Assembly (NCBI RefSeq): GCF_000482325.1
Contig: NZ_KI535295.1
Location: forward strand, 1,481,999-1,545,998
Length of the DNA stretch: 64,000 bases
Direction of reading: 5' to 3'
Source: Bacillus sp. UNC438CL73TsuS30
GTDB taxonomy: Bacteria; Bacillota; Bacilli; Bacillales; Cytobacillaceae
Below, one piece after another: positions 1-8,930 of this stretch. The first letter of the stretch is position 1. Each line of letters opens with the position of its first letter. A program made the translations under genes and the position numbers. The notes under the pieces were generated by a model. That model made no database searches. It was not told the DNA's origin and worked only from the letters and a program-made list of their open reading frames with translations.

Positions 1-1
1 G

Positions 2-211
2 CCCTTCGAACAAGAATTGTTAGGTATTCTGAATGATTCCAAAAAAGTTAATCAATGGGAGAACTCAATTAATTTTTATCAAAAGGGGATTGAAATTGAA
101 GGAACATGGGAAATAGCTGAAAAAATAAAATGCATTCTTGAATCCAAGATTAAAAGTATACAATCAAGCAAATTTGTTCAATCGAAAGCTTTTCGTGTTG
201 CTAAGGCATAA
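2..211 (+). CDS. C-terminal end of an unrecognised protein, cut by the window edge
   Basis: The reading frame is open from base 2 to the stop at 211, so the visible 69 residues are only the C-terminal part. A TTG at 17 lies inside the frame but no ribosome binding site precedes it. The visible part is Lys/Glu-rich and predicted mainly helical, ending with a basic tail. I do not recognise the family. It precedes another unknown gene (266-811) by 54 bases in the same direction, so the two may share a transcript. Confidence 0.5.
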   Translation, partial: PFEQELLGILNDSKKVNQWENSINFYQKGIEIEGTWEIAEKIKCILESKIKSIQSSKFVQSKAFRVAKA

Positions 212-265
212 GAAAGAAAATGTAGTACTTCTGAATTTGGTAAAAAAGATTTGGAGGGATTTAAT

Positions 266-811
266 ATGCATATTTCAAAAGTATTTATTGGGAATATAGA
301 AATTCCTATAAAAAATGGAACGTTAGGTTTAGTTAAATATGGAGATGTGGCTACAATTGAAGTGGAGCTCGAAGTACATCCAACCATAGTGAGCTTTATT
401 GAAACATTTGGTTTTGAAAAAGAAAAAGTCACGATTTATTTTAGAGGTCATACAGAAATTATTGGGAATTTTGATATACACTCAAGAATATCAAGTATTT
501 TGTTTACAAGTAATATAAAAGAGGTAGAAGGAGTTGACGATCTATCTATTCTACCAAATAAAAAAAAGTCTATACTCCTTCATTCTGTTGAGGGAATTTC
601 TTTAGAGAAGGAATTTAAGACAAAACAAAAATCAATGCTAATTTCCTTTTTAACATCGTTACTTGAAATTGAAATAGATAAGGAAAACCGTATATTTATC
701 AACACATTACGAGAAAAAATAATAAAGGGAGAAAGTCTAAATTCATTTGATCGGTATATTAAGGATGAAATTTATTATAATTTGGAAGAGGCTATGGCTC
801 AAAAATTATAA
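266..811 (+). CDS. Hypothetical protein
   Basis: A 181-residue protein. The ATG at 266 is preferred over an in-frame TTG at 251 because GGAGGG (253-258) lies 7 bases before the ATG and overlaps the TTG. There is no signal peptide or membrane segment. The N-terminal half is rich in short alternating hydrophobic stretches, suggesting beta strands. The C-terminal half (from about residue 105) is charged and looks helical. I do not recognise a family. It is co-directional with the truncated frame just upstream, so they may form a small operon. The following 560 bases carry no intact gene. Confidence 0.6.
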   Translation: MHISKVFIGNIEIPIKNGTLGLVKYGDVATIEVELEVHPTIVSFIETFGFEKEKVTIYFRGHTEIIGNFDIHSRISSILFTSNIKEVEGVDDLSILPNKKKSILLHSVEGISLEKEFKTKQKSMLISFLTSLLEIEIDKENRIFINTLREKIIKGESLNSFDRYIKDEIYYNLEEAMAQKL

Positions 812-921
812 ATAGTTTTTATATACTTCTATTTCCAAGTAAATATAGTTCTAGGTTATTGTCCTTTAATTCGATTAATTTTAACCAATCCCTAGCGTCG
901 CTAAACGTTGCCGATTCCCGA

Positions 922-1330
922 TTATTTCAATTCTTTTTTAATGGAAATCAACCATTCTCGAAAATTAACAAACTGTTTTTCAAACACTGAATAAAAAAGG
1001 CGATTCTTTAATGTACTGGAAATCGTCTTTTTGGTGTGTTAAATTGAGTTGTTTATTTACTTTTTGTCCAACCGCCGAGTAATGGCATTTTAAACCCCCA
1101 AAGACAGTCTCGATATCTTCAAAGTGAAAAAATTCTTCCTGATCGGGATTATGATCTACCCAAAAACCTACCCTTTCTGAAAATCATTAGATTCACTACT
1201 TTTGCCTTTTTAGAGACCACGTGTACGGGTCGGATGGCTTCTTTGGTGATAATTAAAGGTTGTCTATATATGGCAGTATCCGTATAAATAAAAATGCAGA
1301 ACAATTGGCAATAGTAAGGTATGTACTCGA
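922..1330 (-). pseudogene. Decayed gene of unknown family in three frames
   Basis: Minus-strand translation gives three consecutive coding-like stretches in different frames. The first (about 1330-1160) contains IITKEAIRPVHVVSKKAK. The second (about 1180-985) contains DHNPDQEEFFHFEDIETVFG and then a KVNKQLNLTHQKDDF segment. The third (about 985-922) ends in FVNFREWLISIKKELK and a stop at 922-924. The residue composition is protein-like, and the frames join with only small offsets, which is what frameshift decay gives. I could not assign a family. It fills most of the 812-1375 gap, where I see nothing else. Confidence 0.4.
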
Positions 1331-1375
1331 TATGGTGGATAAGTATAAAGATACCTTTTTAAGGAGTGGAAATCG

Positions 1376-2560
1376 ATGAAGGTAGCAAAAAAGGAAAAGA
1401 TTTTAATTCTAACTGGAAATTATGGAGAAGGTCATGTTCAAGTTGCCAATGCTCTAAATGAAGCTATACAAATTCGATTTCCTACCTTAGAATCTATAAT
1501 TGTTGATTTTATGGAATGGGTCCACCCCTATTCTAATCAGGTAAGCCGTTTCTTATTTCTGCAGGGAGTGAAAAATTTTCCGGAAATCTATGGCTATATT
1601 TATCAAAAGACACGCAAGATGAACACTTTTTCCAACATGATGAAGAAGTTTTTATCAACTGGAATTGGACGAATGAAAACATTAATCGATGAAGTTCAGC
1701 CAACCGTTGTAGTCAGTACCTTTCCATTAGCGGCCGCAGTGATGTCAAAGTTAAAATCCTATGGTTTAAGCAATGTGATAACCATGACAACGATTACCGA
1801 TCACACCGATCATAGCAGCTGGATTTATCCTAATACAGATCAATATTTGGTAGGCTCTAATGCAGTCCGTGAAGCACTGATAAAATTAGGTGTGGAAATC
1901 GATCGGATTACAGTTTCAGGGATTCCGATTCGGCAGCAATTTTCTCAAACCTTTCATCGCGAGAAAATTTGCGAGAAGTATGGTTTAGATTGTAATATGC
2001 CTACGGTTTTGGTAATGGGAGGAGGTTATGGCCTGATTGGGGATGGTGGTTCCACGTTTCAAAGGTTTGAAGAAATACCCAAGCAAGTACAATTATTTAT
2101 TGTTTGTGGTTATAATGAAAAACTTCAAATGCAATTGAAAGAAATGCTAAAGGGTTCCAAACATCTGGTTCATGTGACTGGTTATATACATTATGTTCAC
2201 GAGATCATGGCCATTTCAGATGTTATGATTACAAAACCGGGAGGAGTCACTACGTTTGAGGCAATTGCCATGAAATTGCCTATGTTGCTTTATAAACCAA
2301 TTCCTGGTCAAGAGCAGGATAACGCTAAATTTTTAGTTTGTTCCGGTGTAGCAATAGAGGCCAAAAATGAGCGTGAATTAACCGATCTGTTAACCAAATT
2401 ACTGTGCAATGTAAAACTACTTCAAGAGATGAGGGAGAATTCAAAACGATTTCATCCTAAAGAAGCTGCGTTTGCATTGGTTAAAGTCATTGAGGCAATT
2501 AATCGTACAAAGGAAAAACAGTATCCTATAAAGGATTTTATGTATTCGCTTAGTTATTAA
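1376..2560 (+). CDS. UgtP/MGDG-synthase-like glycosyltransferase
   Basis: A 394-residue GT28-type glycosyltransferase of the MGDG synthase/UgtP family, which transfers sugar from a UDP-sugar to a lipid acceptor such as diacylglycerol on the inner face of the membrane. The N-terminal ILTGNYGEGHVQVANAL (residues 10-26) is the family's glycine-rich start of the acceptor domain. The C-terminal domain has VMGGGYGL (about 215) and the nucleotide-sugar signature MITKPGGVTTFEA (about 283-295). The length is close to B. subtilis UgtP (about 380). AAGGAG at 1361-1366 precedes the ATG. A polysaccharide deacetylase starts 23 bases after its stop, suggesting a two-gene envelope operon. It could be a paralogue of the main UgtP rather than the glycolipid enzyme itself. 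Confidence 0.85.
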   Translation: MKVAKKEKILILTGNYGEGHVQVANALNEAIQIRFPTLESIIVDFMEWVHPYSNQVSRFLFLQGVKNFPEIYGYIYQKTRKMNTFSNMMKKFLSTGIGRMKTLIDEVQPTVVVSTFPLAAAVMSKLKSYGLSNVITMTTITDHTDHSSWIYPNTDQYLVGSNAVREALIKLGVEIDRITVSGIPIRQQFSQTFHREKICEKYGLDCNMPTVLVMGGGYGLIGDGGSTFQRFEEIPKQVQLFIVCGYNEKLQMQLKEMLKGSKHLVHVTGYIHYVHEIMAISDVMITKPGGVTTFEAIAMKLPMLLYKPIPGQEQDNAKFLVCSGVAIEAKNERELTDLLTKLLCNVKLLQEMRENSKRFHPKEAAFALVKVIEAINRTKEKQYPIKDFMYSLSY

Positions 2561-2583
2561 GTCAATAAAGGAGCGTGCATTAA

Positions 2584-3273
2584 ATGAGTAAGATTCTTCT
2601 TCTGGTCGTTCTCTTACTGACATTGTACTGGTTGATTCCGTTTATCCTGACTGCCGGTATGGGGATCGGAGTATTAAAGCGGAAAGAATCATCTGAGAAG
2701 ATTGCTTTTACTTTTGATGATGGACCCAATCCGGTTTATACGCCGCAGCTTTTGGATTTGTTAAAGATAAACAATATAAAAGCAACGTTTTTTGTAGTTG
2801 GTTCTAAATCAGAAAAGTACCCGGAGGTGATCGCAAGAATTCATTCGGAGGGACATTTAATTGGAATGCATAATTACGTTCACAAATCCAATTGGGTTAT
2901 GGCTCCGTGGACACTTCGAAGGCATTTAAGAATGACGGCTTCCATTATAGAAAAAATTACCGGGGACCGTCCTTTTTATTATCGCCCGCCATGGGGATTA
3001 GTAACGCTATTTGATTTTCTTCTAATGAAACAATATAAAATCATCCATTGGTCGGTCATGGCGGAAGATTGGCGAATACAAGGGGGCAGTGAAAAAGTTA
3101 AGTCAAGGTTACTACAGAAAATAAAAAAGGGGGATGTCATCCTTCTGCATGATAGTGGAGAAACCATGGGTGCGGATGAAGATGCTCCACTGAATACCAT
3201 CCATGCATTAAAAGAAGTCTTTAAAGAACTATCAAGACAGGGTATGACTTATGCAAGAATTGACGAATTATAG
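2584..3273 (+). CDS. Membrane-anchored polysaccharide deacetylase (NodB domain)
   Basis: A 229-residue carbohydrate esterase family 4 protein. Residues 1-28 form a hydrophobic signal anchor. The NodB motifs follow in order: FTFDDGPNP (about 43-51, catalytic base and metal Asp), GMHNYVHKS (about 95-103, metal His pair), RPPWG (about 134), the DW pair (about 160) and ILLHDSG (about 181). All catalytic positions appear intact, so it should remove N- or O-acetyl groups from a cell-wall or secondary polymer outside the membrane. It follows the UgtP-like gene by 23 bases, so both may act on envelope glycans or glycolipids. AAAGGAG lies about 11 bases before the ATG. Confidence 0.88.
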   Translation: MSKILLLVVLLLTLYWLIPFILTAGMGIGVLKRKESSEKIAFTFDDGPNPVYTPQLLDLLKINNIKATFFVVGSKSEKYPEVIARIHSEGHLIGMHNYVHKSNWVMAPWTLRRHLRMTASIIEKITGDRPFYYRPPWGLVTLFDFLLMKQYKIIHWSVMAEDWRIQGGSEKVKSRLLQKIKKGDVILLHDSGETMGADEDAPLNTIHALKEVFKELSRQGMTYARIDEL

Positions 3274-3439
3274 TACCAGAACCGACCACTTGGCTTTAAT
3301 CCTAAAAAAGGTATTGTTGCAGAAAATTGGTGTGACCATCGTTCCCTGAACCGGTAAAAAACTTCCCATTAAATATGTACCTGTGAACCTAACCAATTTA
3401 TTATCTGCCTTCTGAAGTGCCCAAAAATGTTTCTGTCAT

Positions 3440-3614
3440 TTATTCAAATTCATTCCTACGGTCTCTGAAAAAGTCGTAGAAATACCTTACATTTTCAAGT
3501 TCCATCCATCTATAGGTTCTCAAAAGGGGAGCGTCAAGATTAAAGATTTTAGCATCTAGTGTTCCCAACATAAATGGCGAATGTGTCGTTATAACAAAAA
3601 CGGGGGCAAGAGTT
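3440..3614 (-). pseudogene. C-terminal fossil of an AAA/ABC-type ATPase
   Basis: The minus-strand frame reads TLAPVFVITTHSPFMLGTLD followed by an Asp/Arg-rich tail and a stop at 3440-3442. ITTHSPF is the conserved switch-His region after Walker B in RecF/OLD-like AAA ATPases. A stop codon breaks the frame about 8 codons before this motif, and no Walker A region remains nearby. Only about 55 codons survive, so this is a remnant. Confidence 0.6.
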
Positions 3615-3980
3615 CAACAAGGGGCTGCGGAGGTGGTTATTTTTCTTGTTCCCCTAATGGGGAGGGAGTCCAAGAAGGAACATTATTCCAAATAGTAGAA
3701 TAAATTATGTAGGTATAGGTACCATAGGTAAGAAAGTAAATAAGCTTAACATTAGAAATAAATATGTAGATATCAAAAAAGCTGAAGAGAACTTAATTGA
3801 TTTTTAAAAAAACAAAATAGAACATCCATAGGATTTATTGATAAAATCACAAAGGCACAAGCTTATGTAAGAACGCATAAAAGAAATCAATTATAACCAT
3901 AAAATATTTAAATTAGTTATAAGAAAACATTTAGTATACTATTAAACCTAACAAGTATTTTTCTAAATTTATATAGTACG
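3615..3980 (+). other. Intergenic stretch with a possible ORF tail
   Basis: There is no intact gene. Around 3690-3806 a plus-strand frame reads for roughly 40 codons (containing NYVGIGTIGKKVNKLNIRNK) to a stop near 3806. It has no plausible start and may be another decayed 3' end. The last 80 bases are AT-rich and should hold the promoter of the transporter at 3993. Confidence 0.3.
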
Positions 3981-3992
3981 AGGGGAGATAAA

Positions 3993-4907
3993 GTGTCTTC
4001 AAGGAAGAACGTCATCTTGGCCGATTTATCATTATTAGGAATTGCGATTGCTTGGGGATATGTCTTTGTACTTACGAAAGACCTACTGGATGAAACGTCC
4101 CCGTTATTTCTAAATGCAGGTAGATTTCTTTTTTCAGTAATTATCCTATGGTTTTTTAAAGGGAAAAGTGTGAAAAAAGCAGGTTGGCATGTGTGGAAAA
4201 AAGGATTGCTCTGTGGGATACCATTATGGTTGGGGTTTACATCGCAGACAATAGGGATTGAAAGCACAACACCAGGGAAAGCAGGAGTCCTTACAGGGAC
4301 TGTCGTAATCATTGTCCCTTTCCTTTATTTCGTGTTTTTAAAGGCTTCTGTACAAAAAGGAGTAATCATTGGAAGCATCTTTACTTTTTTTGGACTAGCA
4401 ATACTCTCATGGGATGGAGGTTCGATGAGGGTCAATACCGGTGACCTTTTGGTGCTATTATGTGCGGTATTTTTTGCAGTTCACTTTCTTGCGGTTGATT
4501 GGGTCTATAAACAAAGCAATTCTTTTGATGATTTGGTTTTCATAATGATTCAGCTTTTGGTTGCTGGAGTCATGAGTATTCCGTTTGCATTTTGGTTTGA
4601 ACCGCTACCAAGTTCTCTTAGCTCGCATGGTTGGTTTGCTTTTGGATTTGATACCCTGATCGGGACGCTGCTTGCCTACATTGTTCAAATGAAAGCTCAG
4701 CAGTATTCACCGCCAACACATGTAAGCTTGCTTCTTTCACTCGAGTCGTTTTTTGCTTTTTTATTTTCTTGGTTGTTATGGGGAGAAGTGCTGACAAGAA
4801 ATATTCTAATTGGGGTTTCATTTATTTTACTTGGTGTTTTTATGACGGAATTTCTTAATATTGTAAGACCAATTAGAGAATCGCCATTGGTGAGTGATTC
4901 TACTTAA
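3993..4907 (+). CDS. EamA-family (DMT superfamily) transporter
   Basis: A 304-residue polytopic membrane protein with about ten hydrophobic segments in two homologous halves, as in EamA/RhaT drug/metabolite transporters. The N-terminal segment has the typical LSLLGIAIAWGYVFV. The first half ends near residue 145 with the family-like VLTGTVVIIVPF. The second EamA repeat ends near LLLSLESFFAFLFSWLLWGE, a hallmark of the family. GTG at 3993 is chosen because AGGGGAG (3981-3987) lies 5 bases upstream and no better start exists. The substrate cannot be told from sequence; exporters of amino acids or metabolites are common in the family. It stands alone between the fossil region and the MarR gene. 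Confidence 0.85.
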   Translation: MSSRKNVILADLSLLGIAIAWGYVFVLTKDLLDETSPLFLNAGRFLFSVIILWFFKGKSVKKAGWHVWKKGLLCGIPLWLGFTSQTIGIESTTPGKAGVLTGTVVIIVPFLYFVFLKASVQKGVIIGSIFTFFGLAILSWDGGSMRVNTGDLLVLLCAVFFAVHFLAVDWVYKQSNSFDDLVFIMIQLLVAGVMSIPFAFWFEPLPSSLSSHGWFAFGFDTLIGTLLAYIVQMKAQQYSPPTHVSLLLSLESFFAFLFSWLLWGEVLTRNILIGVSFILLGVFMTEFLNIVRPIRESPLVSDST

Positions 4908-5032
4908 TAGGATGATGAACATAACGAGCGTTTGAGATGAGAGAAGCAATTTACAACAATATATTTGTTAGTATAAAATCAATTTGACTAAAATAAGTAC
5001 AACAGTTTTACTTTATAAGGGGGTAGGACTTT

Positions 5033-5461
5033 TTGAATCAGGACTCACTGCAATCGATTGAATATGAAATAGCCTTGTTAGTTCGGCTTACAACAGCATA
5101 TAGTCCTAAACTAGGTGATTTGGATCGATCAGAGTATCTTATCTTAAGTGAAGTTAATGAAAATGGAGCCTTGGCAATTAATGTCATTGCTGAAAAACTA
5201 ATGTTAAACATATCTACAGCGAGTAGACAGGTTGGTACTTTAGAATCCAAACAATATATTAAGCGTTTCCCAGATCCCGACAATGGAAGGATAAGTCTTA
5301 TTGAACTTACGAATAAAGGACGAGAAATCCTCAATATTGTTCAAAAATCCCGATATAACTTTTATTCAGAAGTACTCCAAAACTGGTCAAGAGTGGAATT
5401 AAAACAACTTGAAGATAATTTAATTCGATTAAATAAAGATTTTAAAAATAGAAAAGGATAA
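5033..5461 (+). CDS. MarR-family transcriptional regulator
   Basis: A 142-residue winged-helix regulator. The recognition helix lies around NISTASRQVGTLESKQYIKR (residues 60-79), and the wing around DPDNGRISLIELTNKGREIL matches the family DxR-type wing. It starts at TTG 5033 behind AAGGGGG (5018-5024). It lies 208 bases before an MFS pump and a HlyD-like adaptor, and it resembles the B. subtilis yhbI-yhbJ-yhcA set in content, with the two pump genes swapped. It most likely represses the pump through the palindrome at 5581-5613 and responds to a pump substrate. A weaker, related AT-rich sequence around 4960-4978 could allow autoregulation. Confidence 0.88.
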   Translation: MNQDSLQSIEYEIALLVRLTTAYSPKLGDLDRSEYLILSEVNENGALAINVIAEKLMLNISTASRQVGTLESKQYIKRFPDPDNGRISLIELTNKGREILNIVQKSRYNFYSEVLQNWSRVELKQLEDNLIRLNKDFKNRKG

Positions 5462-5499
5462 TAGTTCATTTAAAAAATAAAAAATATGGAATAACAAGG

Positions 5500-5528
5500 G
5501 ATTGTGACAAGGCGTCACGGTCTTTTTT
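5500..5528 (+). terminator. Intrinsic terminator after the MarR gene
   Basis: Stem GATTGTGAC / GTCACGGTC with a 5-base loop (two G-U pairs), followed by TTTTTT at 5523-5528. It should uncouple the regulator transcript from the pump operon. Confidence 0.8.
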
Positions 5529-5562
5529 GTTGTAAAAGCTATTATTATATAAAATTTTTACA

Positions 5563-5613
5563 TTGATTTTTTTAAAAACTATATTGTATAATACAACTTG
5601 TATTATACAATAT
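5563..5613 (+). promoter_or_regulatory. Efflux promoter overlapped by a perfect 14-bp inverted repeat
   Basis: -35 TTGATT (5563-5568) and -10 TATAAT (5587-5592) are separated by 18 bases. A perfect inverted repeat covers the -10 and start region: ATATTGTATAATAC (5581-5594), spacer AACTT, GTATTATACAATAT (5600-5613). A palindrome in this position upstream of an MFS pump, with a MarR gene next door, is the expected repressor operator. Binding by the 5033 product is inferred, not shown. Confidence 0.8.
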
Positions 5614-5668
5614 AACAATAGGGAAAATGTTAATAAACAATTTTTTTAAAATGAAGGGAGGAAATTGG

Positions 5669-7303
5669 ATGAGTCAGCAGATGAATCCGGCAGCTTCCGA
5701 TAGTGCAAAGGTTGCTGTCCCGCAATATTTGATCATATCCATCTTAACGATACTGGCGATTGGTTCACAGTATTTTTCTAATTTGTCTTACATTCTAAAC
5801 CAAGGTATTATCCAAAATGGGCTGAAACTAAGTTCCAATCACTTACTATATCCATCTACTTTATCGAATTTGGCATTTGCGTTAGGTGTGCCATTTGGTC
5901 CAGTATTTTCAAGGAAATTTCGATTACGACGAAATTACTTAATGTTTATTTTTATTTTTTTATGTGGCTCTATCATTTCTACGATCTCTCCTGGTTTAGT
6001 CATTCTACTTATAGGGAGAATTATTCAAGGCCTAAGTGCAGGTATTCTTTTCTTAACCATTCTGCCTGCTAGCCTAAGGTCTTTCCCTAATGCGATCCGA
6101 AATACCTTTTTGTTTATGGTTATTACAGGATTATTTGGATCAAGTGCAATTGGAGCTCTATTCGGCTCCATTTCATTACGAGCGGATGCATGGCGTTGGT
6201 TGTTTTTTCTAAATATAATCGCATCACTATGCTGTTTAATTATTGGTTTTTTCGGTTTACCTAAACAGGAAGAGCATGGACATGATTATAGTCCTGTCGA
6301 TAAAACAGGAGTGTTTTTGTTTAGTCTTTTAATGATTGTATTAGCATTTCCGCTATGTAACCTTATAGAAAAAGGATTTACCTCTTTATATGTTTGGCCA
6401 TTCTTTCTTGTAGGGCTAATATTGTTAATTTTATTTATCTATGTGGACATAAAAGCAGAGACACCATTGGTTCCATTTGGCACATTAAAGGCCTCCAAAC
6501 CTATTTCTGGTACCATCATGGCTGTAGCATCTCATATCTCTCTAATCGTTGCGATTGCAGGGGTTAACGGATTTTTGCGCAATAATATGAACCTTCCCTT
6601 TTTATATCTAAGCCATTTTTATTTTTGGTTCTTTGTAGGAATCTTGTTTACCGCCATATTTAAAACCCTATTTTATGATAAATTGGGTGCCGGTATACTC
6701 GGAATTATCGGGTCCATTGCCGTTTTATATGTGAGTCTCAAGTGGATGGTGATTAATTCAGAAACGACTTTACCATCTTTGTATTTTCAAGTTGCTTGTC
6801 TTGGAGGCGGAATCAGCATGACTCTCGTTTCTGGTGCTCTTGGAACAGCATTAGCAGGTGATATTCATAAGGCATCGATGAGGTCGACAACCTTGCACTC
6901 AATCCGAAATTTTATCGGTGCTATTATATCACCAATAATCGGATGGTTTTTAACCAGACAAAATGCGCAAAATTATGAAGATATTAGAGGGCAGATAGAC
7001 CCAAATGGTTCTGAGTATAGATGGGAAATGACAAAATTAATTCGATCCTCCATGGGAGAACACTTATCTTTATCAGAGGCAAAAAGTACAGCAGCGTTTG
7101 AACTGGTCGCAAATTCTAAAAGGTCTGCTGTATTAGGGGCCTATCATGATTTGTTTACGATATTACTTGTACTAAGTATCGTCATGCTTGTTGGCTCAAT
7201 CGGAAAAACTTGGACTGGAAAAGGACGGTCATTGGTTAATAAACAAAAGAGAATGCGTATACCAGCTCCAAAAGAAAAAGATGGAATGGAGACATCGGTT
7301 TAA
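5669..7303 (+). CDS. DHA2-type MFS multidrug efflux transporter (EmrB/YhcA-like)
   Basis: A 544-residue MFS protein with about 14 hydrophobic segments, the count typical of drug:H+ antiporter family 2. The motif A-like region after TM2 is FSRKFRLRRN, and motif C-like glycines occur in TM5 (VITGLFGSSAIGALFGS). It starts at ATG 5669, supported by AGGGAGG (5655-5661) with 7-base spacing; an in-frame upstream ATG (5627) lacks a site. A large loop near residues 440-490 before the last segments is normal for DHA2 proteins. It pairs with the HlyD-like adaptor 41 bases downstream. It is expected to export hydrophobic or cationic compounds and to be controlled by the MarR protein. Confidence 0.87.
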   Translation: MSQQMNPAASDSAKVAVPQYLIISILTILAIGSQYFSNLSYILNQGIIQNGLKLSSNHLLYPSTLSNLAFALGVPFGPVFSRKFRLRRNYLMFIFIFLCGSIISTISPGLVILLIGRIIQGLSAGILFLTILPASLRSFPNAIRNTFLFMVITGLFGSSAIGALFGSISLRADAWRWLFFLNIIASLCCLIIGFFGLPKQEEHGHDYSPVDKTGVFLFSLLMIVLAFPLCNLIEKGFTSLYVWPFFLVGLILLILFIYVDIKAETPLVPFGTLKASKPISGTIMAVASHISLIVAIAGVNGFLRNNMNLPFLYLSHFYFWFFVGILFTAIFKTLFYDKLGAGILGIIGSIAVLYVSLKWMVINSETTLPSLYFQVACLGGGISMTLVSGALGTALAGDIHKASMRSTTLHSIRNFIGAIISPIIGWFLTRQNAQNYEDIRGQIDPNGSEYRWEMTKLIRSSMGEHLSLSEAKSTAAFELVANSKRSAVLGAYHDLFTILLVLSIVMLVGSIGKTWTGKGRSLVNKQKRMRIPAPKEKDGMETSV

Positions 7304-7344
7304 ATAGATTTTAACTATATAAATTGTAAGGAGAGATTTGAAAC

Positions 7345-7980
7345 ATGAGTAAAGGTCGTTTATTACTGATAAATATTATAGGTATGGTTGTCGTTTTGGC
7401 ATTAATTGCATCAGGTGTATACTTCTATTATGAAAAACAGAATTATGTAAAAACAGAGGATGCTGTTGTATCAGCAGATATTTCACAAGTTGTAGCAACC
7501 AATTCTGGCTTGTTGAAAAATTGGAATGGTAAAGAGGGTAAGATTGTATCTGATCAAGAAAAATTGGGCAAAATTTCAAATGGTCAACAAGCACTTCCAG
7601 TAGAGAGCTTGGCAACAGGAACCATCATCAAAAATGAAGCTAAAACGAACCAAATGGTACAAGCGGGTCAGGTTTTAGCTCAAACAGCAGATATGAATAG
7701 TTTATATATAACGGCCAATATTGAAGAAAAAGATTTAAACAATATTGAAGTTGGCGACAGCGTTGATATTACTGTTGACGGTGATTCAGAATCATTATTT
7801 AATGGGAAAATCGAAGAAATTGGTTATGCGACAAATTCCGTTTTTTCTGTACTTCCGTCTCAAAACACAAGCGGAACTTATACAAAAGTAACACAAAAAG
7901 TTCCTGTAAAAATTTCTATTGAAAATCCTTCAAGTAAGGTCCTGCCTGGTATGAATGCAGAGGTCAAAATTTCGATCTAA
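7345..7980 (+). CDS. HlyD/EmrA-like membrane fusion adaptor (YhbJ-like)
   Basis: A 211-residue protein with one N-terminal membrane anchor (residues 6-29), then a split biotinyl-lipoyl-like region (from YVKTEDAVVSADISQVVA; second half about LATGTIIKNEAKTNQMVQAG) and a beta-barrel region (ITANIEEKDLNNIEVGDSVDI). It ends in a barrel-like domain with LPGMNAEVKISI, typical of the HlyD family. It is short, as Gram-positive members usually are, because there is no long coiled-coil hairpin. AAGGAGAG precedes the ATG. It lies directly after the MFS pump and is probably co-transcribed, forming a two-component efflux system at the cytoplasmic membrane. Confidence 0.85.
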   Translation: MSKGRLLLINIIGMVVVLALIASGVYFYYEKQNYVKTEDAVVSADISQVVATNSGLLKNWNGKEGKIVSDQEKLGKISNGQQALPVESLATGTIIKNEAKTNQMVQAGQVLAQTADMNSLYITANIEEKDLNNIEVGDSVDITVDGDSESLFNGKIEEIGYATNSVFSVLPSQNTSGTYTKVTQKVPVKISIENPSSKVLPGMNAEVKISI

Positions 7981-8401
7981 TACAGCAACCTTAGAAAGAA
8001 GGACCCAAGTGATGGGAAGTTTTTTATTGTACTAAGTGGCAGCATTCCTGTAATAAAGAATTGGGTAAAGAATTAGTTTGTGATGAGTACTTAAACTAAA
8101 GGGATGCTCTCAGAAAGATTGATGAGTTTTCACGCAAATAACAACACTAAAACTATCTTTATTTTTACTGAGGATAAGTATAAATTTATAACTGCAATTG
8201 GTTACGAGTACAATATTGTTGAACTCTAATAAAACTACCCAAGGTTGTGAATGTTTCCACTTAAACTATCGGGTTCATATGTTAAAGATTGGGATGGCTG
8301 CGGCGATCCCTTTTTATTGCACTAAAGGGGAGTTTAGTTAAACAAAGAATAACCCCAATTAGTGCAGAATTTTCAGAAGTAGGAGGGGATTGGAGTAAAG
8401 T
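7981..8401 (+). other. Gap with a possible ORF tail and a repeat copy
   Basis: No intact gene. A plus-strand frame from about 8132 reads roughly 32 codons (with NTKTIFIFTEDKYKFI) to a stop at 8229, without a start, so it may be a decayed gene end. The 3' part holds one copy of the TTAAACTATCGGG repeat. Confidence 0.35.
8260..8316 (+). repeat. Dispersed TTAAACTATCGGG repeat, copy 1, with hairpin
   Basis: CTTAAACTATCGGGTTCATA is followed by GGGAT-GGCTGCGGC-GATCCC and a T run (about 8291-8315), giving a terminator-like hairpin. Related copies are at 16793, 18704 and 27796. Confidence 0.55.
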
Positions 8402-8671
8402 ATGCTTAGTTTTTTAATTGAATTAATTGCAGGATTATTCGGATATAGTGACACTTTAAATACGAAAAAAATTGACCAAAATATTGAACTGTTAAATCAA
8501 CACGATTGGTTTAAAAACATTTACGAGGAGGAAAGATATCACCGTTTGTTTTTTGTAAATAAACACGTCAGACGATATTTACAAAGCACAATTCGTGTTA
8601 GAAAAATTATTCGTAGTAAACAAGCGCAAAGAAAGCTATTAGTCCTTCTTGATAAACAAATAAAATCGTAA
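8402..8671 (+). CDS. Small hypothetical protein
   Basis: An 89-residue protein with a short hydrophobic N-terminus (residues 1-15), then a strongly basic C-terminal half (HVRRYLQSTIRVRKIIRSK). AGGAGGGGA and a second GGAG lie upstream of the ATG. It has no recognised domain. It is followed directly by the DUF523 fossil. The basic helix could bind nucleic acid or phospholipid, but nothing in the sequence proves it. Confidence 0.5.
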   Translation: MLSFLIELIAGLFGYSDTLNTKKIDQNIELLNQHDWFKNIYEEERYHRLFFVNKHVRRYLQSTIRVRKIIRSKQAQRKLLVLLDKQIKS

Positions 8672-8930
8672 TTTTCTATTTGAAAAATCAGGAAAAGATG
8701 TTACAGAACTTTACATAAAAGGTGCTTATGCTACACTCGAAAAAGCTTTAGAAATAAATGCGACTATAGTTGTCCTAAAGGAAAATAGCCCATCCTGTGG
8801 TAGTTTAAAGATTTATAACGGCGAATTCATTGGTAAAAAAATTGAGGGGATGGGCGTTACTGCTGCTTTATTAAAAAGAAATGGATTAAAAGTATTGTCA
8901 GAAGAACAATTTGCTGAAACATTTTTTTAG
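8664..8930 (+). pseudogene. 5'-truncated DUF523 gene
   Basis: An 88-codon open frame without a start ends at TAG 8928-8930. It contains VLKENSPSCGSLKIYNGEF and MGVTAALLKRNGLKVLSEEQ, the conserved C-terminal half of DUF523 (YbbK-type) proteins. Family members are about 140-160 residues and begin with a Cys/Gly-rich motif that is missing here. The frame opens right at the end of the preceding small gene, so the 5' half was probably lost by deletion. Confidence 0.75.
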
